Of a stretch of 6,825 nucleotides of DNA, positions 5,860 to 6,825 are shown piece by piece. The position numbers and the translations under genes were made by a program. Each line of letters begins with the position of its first letter. The stretch's first letter is position 1. The notes below the pieces were generated by a model. That model was not told the DNA's origin, did not search any database, and saw nothing but the letters and a program-made list of their open reading frames with translations. Source of the DNA: an uncultured Oscillospiraceae bacterium (lineage in GTDB: Bacteria; Bacillota; Clostridia; Oscillospirales; Oscillospiraceae); contig CAKTKV010000087.1 in NCBI GenBank assembly GCA_934572355.1, positions 1 to 6,825 of the forward strand, read 5' to 3'.

Positions 5860-6591
5860 ATGAAAGACAAGCTCAATATCCTCATCGCAAATGACGACGG
5901 TATCGACTCCCCCGGCATAGTCCGTTTGGCCGAAGCCGCGGCAAAGTTCGGCAGCGTCTGGGTCGCCGCGCCGTCGAGCCAGTGCAGCGGCATGTCACAG
6001 AAGCTCACCATTTTCGGCGAGTTCCCCGTGAGCCGCCCCGCCTTCCCCGTACCGGTCATGGACGCATGGAGCATCGGCGGTACGCCTGCCGACTGCGTGA
6101 AGCTCGCGGTCAACTTCCTCATGCCCGTAAAGCCCGATGTCGTTTTCTCCGGCATCAACTTCGGCTACAACACCGGCTTTGACATTGCCTATTCCGGCAC
6201 TGTCGGCGCGGCGATGGAGGCGCTCATTAACGGCATCCCCGCCATCGCCTTTTCTTCCCAGCATGACGGCAGCAGCGACGTGACGGACAAGTACCTCGTC
6301 CCCGTCATTGAGGAGCTGCTCTCTTCCCCCATCGGCCGCGGCGAAATTTGGAACGTGAACTTCCCCGGCTGCGCGCTTGAGGACTGCCGCGGTATCCTGC
6401 GTGAGCGAATCCCCGCGCCGCTGTGCGTCTTTGATAACCACTATGACAAGACCGAGCAGCCCGACGGCTCCTTCATCCTCCGCCCCTATGCCGAGCAGCT
6501 CAGCCCCGACCGTGCGCCCGAGGGCAGCGATATCCACGCCGTCTTCAACGGCTATGTCTCCATAGGCAAAGTAAAAAGTATGGTACTGTAA
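5860..6591 (+). CDS. surE: 5'/3'-nucleotidase SurE
   Basis: This 243-residue protein carries the full SurE signature, close to the usual family length of about 250. NDDGIDSPG (11-19) supplies the two metal-binding aspartates, Asp12 and Asp13. Ser43 within SSQCSGMS and Asn100 within SGINFGYN (97-104) align with the remaining metal ligands of characterised SurE proteins. GTPADCVK (74-81) and YSGTVGAAMEA (111-121) complete the conserved core. In characterised members the enzyme is a cytoplasmic, divalent-metal-dependent phosphatase that removes phosphate from nucleoside monophosphates and sometimes short polyphosphates. The ATG lies 10 nt after AAGGAG (5844-5849). It begins 56 bp after the glycosyltransferase stop on the same strand with no terminator between, so an operon is likely. 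The PSSQCSG stretch differs from the PDRNxSG form of E. coli but keeps the ligand serine. Confidence 0.95.
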   Translation: MKDKLNILIANDDGIDSPGIVRLAEAAAKFGSVWVAAPSSQCSGMSQKLTIFGEFPVSRPAFPVPVMDAWSIGGTPADCVKLAVNFLMPVKPDVVFSGINFGYNTGFDIAYSGTVGAAMEALINGIPAIAFSSQHDGSSDVTDKYLVPVIEELLSSPIGRGEIWNVNFPGCALEDCRGILRERIPAPLCVFDNHYDKTEQPDGSFILRPYAEQLSPDRAPEGSDIHAVFNGYVSIGKVKSMVL

Positions 6592-6598
6592 ATATAAA

Positions 6599-6632
6599 AT
6601 GTTGTGCCGCCTATTGTAAACGCTCGCAACAT
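6599..6632. repeat. Inverted repeat over the -35 region of the downstream lipoprotein promoter
   Basis: ATGTTG (6599-6604) is the reverse complement of CAACAT (6627-6632). In RNA the stem would extend two more pairs (one G-U, one G-C) around an 18-nt loop. It begins 8 bp after the surE stop codon but no T-run follows, so it is a poor terminator. It encloses the -35 box at 6614-6619 and so could be an operator. Confidence 0.35.
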
Positions 6633-6642
6633 GTGGTATATT
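6614..6642 (+). promoter_or_regulatory. Promoter of the right-edge lipoprotein gene
   Basis: TTGTAA (6614-6619), a 17-bp spacer and TATATT (6637-6642) fit sigma-A. TGG immediately before the -10 makes an extended -10 (TGn). The predicted start near 6649 leaves a leader of about 105 nt. The promoter begins 23 bp after the surE stop, suggesting the lipoprotein gene is its own transcription unit. Confidence 0.65.
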
Positions 6643-6648
6643 GTGTAC

Positions 6649-6754
6649 AGGTACGGGACATGACCGGTTCCGACACGGTTCCCTCCCGCGCCGCCCATAT
6701 CCGGTTCATCGGCCTTTTGGCCATGAATATAAATTTTATGGAGGAAAACAAGAA
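6649..6754 (+). other. Leader region of the right-edge lipoprotein gene
   Basis: About 105 nt lie between the predicted transcription start and the ATG. The first two thirds is GC-rich; the last 30 nt is AT-rich around the ribosome binding site. CCGGTTC occurs twice (6664-6670 and 6701-6707), and GGCC-TTTT-GGCC (6711-6722) can form a short 4-bp hairpin 17 nt before the GGAGGA site. I do not recognise a known riboswitch, and the pairing is too weak to claim a structured regulator. Confidence 0.3.
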
Positions 6755-6825
6755 ATGAAAAAGACCATAGCACTGCTTCTCGCACTTGTTATGATGTTCG
6801 CCCTCTGCGCCTGCGGTCAGTCTGC
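6755..6825 (+). CDS. Lipoprotein, N-terminal fragment (cut by right edge)
   Basis: Only the first 23 codons are present. GGAGGA (6740-6745) lies 9 nt before the ATG at 6755-6757. The peptide has MKK, a hydrophobic core (IALLLALVMMFAL) and the lipobox LCA followed by Cys20, then GQS, a typical Gram-positive lipoprotein signal. Such starts are frequent in solute-binding proteins and other membrane-anchored clostridial lipoproteins, but nothing of the mature domain is visible, so no function is assigned. An ATG at 6738 in another frame ends after six codons and is not the start. Confidence 0.8.
   Translation, partial: MKKTIALLLALVMMFALCACGQS

Noticed and set aside
5995..6537. 180-codon minus-strand frame opposite surE
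   Set aside because: It is an in-register antisense shadow of surE; the surE motifs leave no doubt which strand codes.

Overview
The window looks like a chromosomal segment from a Gram-positive, fairly GC-rich gut-type Clostridia (Oscillospiraceae/Ruminococcaceae-like). This rests on strong AGGAGG-type ribosome binding sites, short lipoprotein signal peptides with clostridial lipoboxes, a large secreted protein with beta-helix-like repeats of a style common in gut Firmicutes, and a MGDG-synthase/UgtP-like glycosyltransferase. The taxonomic placement is an inference from gene style, not from a marker gene.

Left part, minus strand (1-4535). Positions 1-2024 carry the first 674 codons of a secreted surface protein that runs off the left edge. 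It has a signal peptide, two modules offset by exactly 150 residues, a beta-helix-like Asn/Gly-rich region, a Pro-Thr linker and Ig-like C-terminal domains. Because its stop lies outside the window it is easily missed, and a long open frame on the plus strand lies exactly opposite it as a shadow. A 402-bp AT-rich gap (2025-2426) follows. It holds a candidate promoter, a perfect 11-bp inverted repeat and a nested set of inverted repeats. Upstream of the gap, 2427-4535 encodes a 702-residue lipoprotein in which a beta-propeller-like N-terminal half is joined to an ABC-type solute-binding domain. No permease or ATPase gene accompanies it here.

Right part, plus strand (4636-6825). A 158-bp divergent promoter region separates the lipoprotein gene from a rightward pair: a GT28/MGDG-synthase-like glycosyltransferase (4694-5803) and, 56 bp later, surE (5860-6591), a 5'-nucleotidase-family phosphatase. 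After another promoter and a leader of about 105 nt, a new lipoprotein gene begins at 6755 and is cut by the right edge after 23 codons.

The leftward genes are cell-envelope genes and the rightward pair is a probable glycolipid/phosphatase operon. I see no CRISPR array, transposase, tRNA or rRNA, and no convincing intrinsic terminator. I found no clear evidence for a wholly new multi-gene system. The least explained DNA is the 2025-2426 gap with its inverted repeats, and the least explained protein architecture is the propeller/solute-binding fusion.
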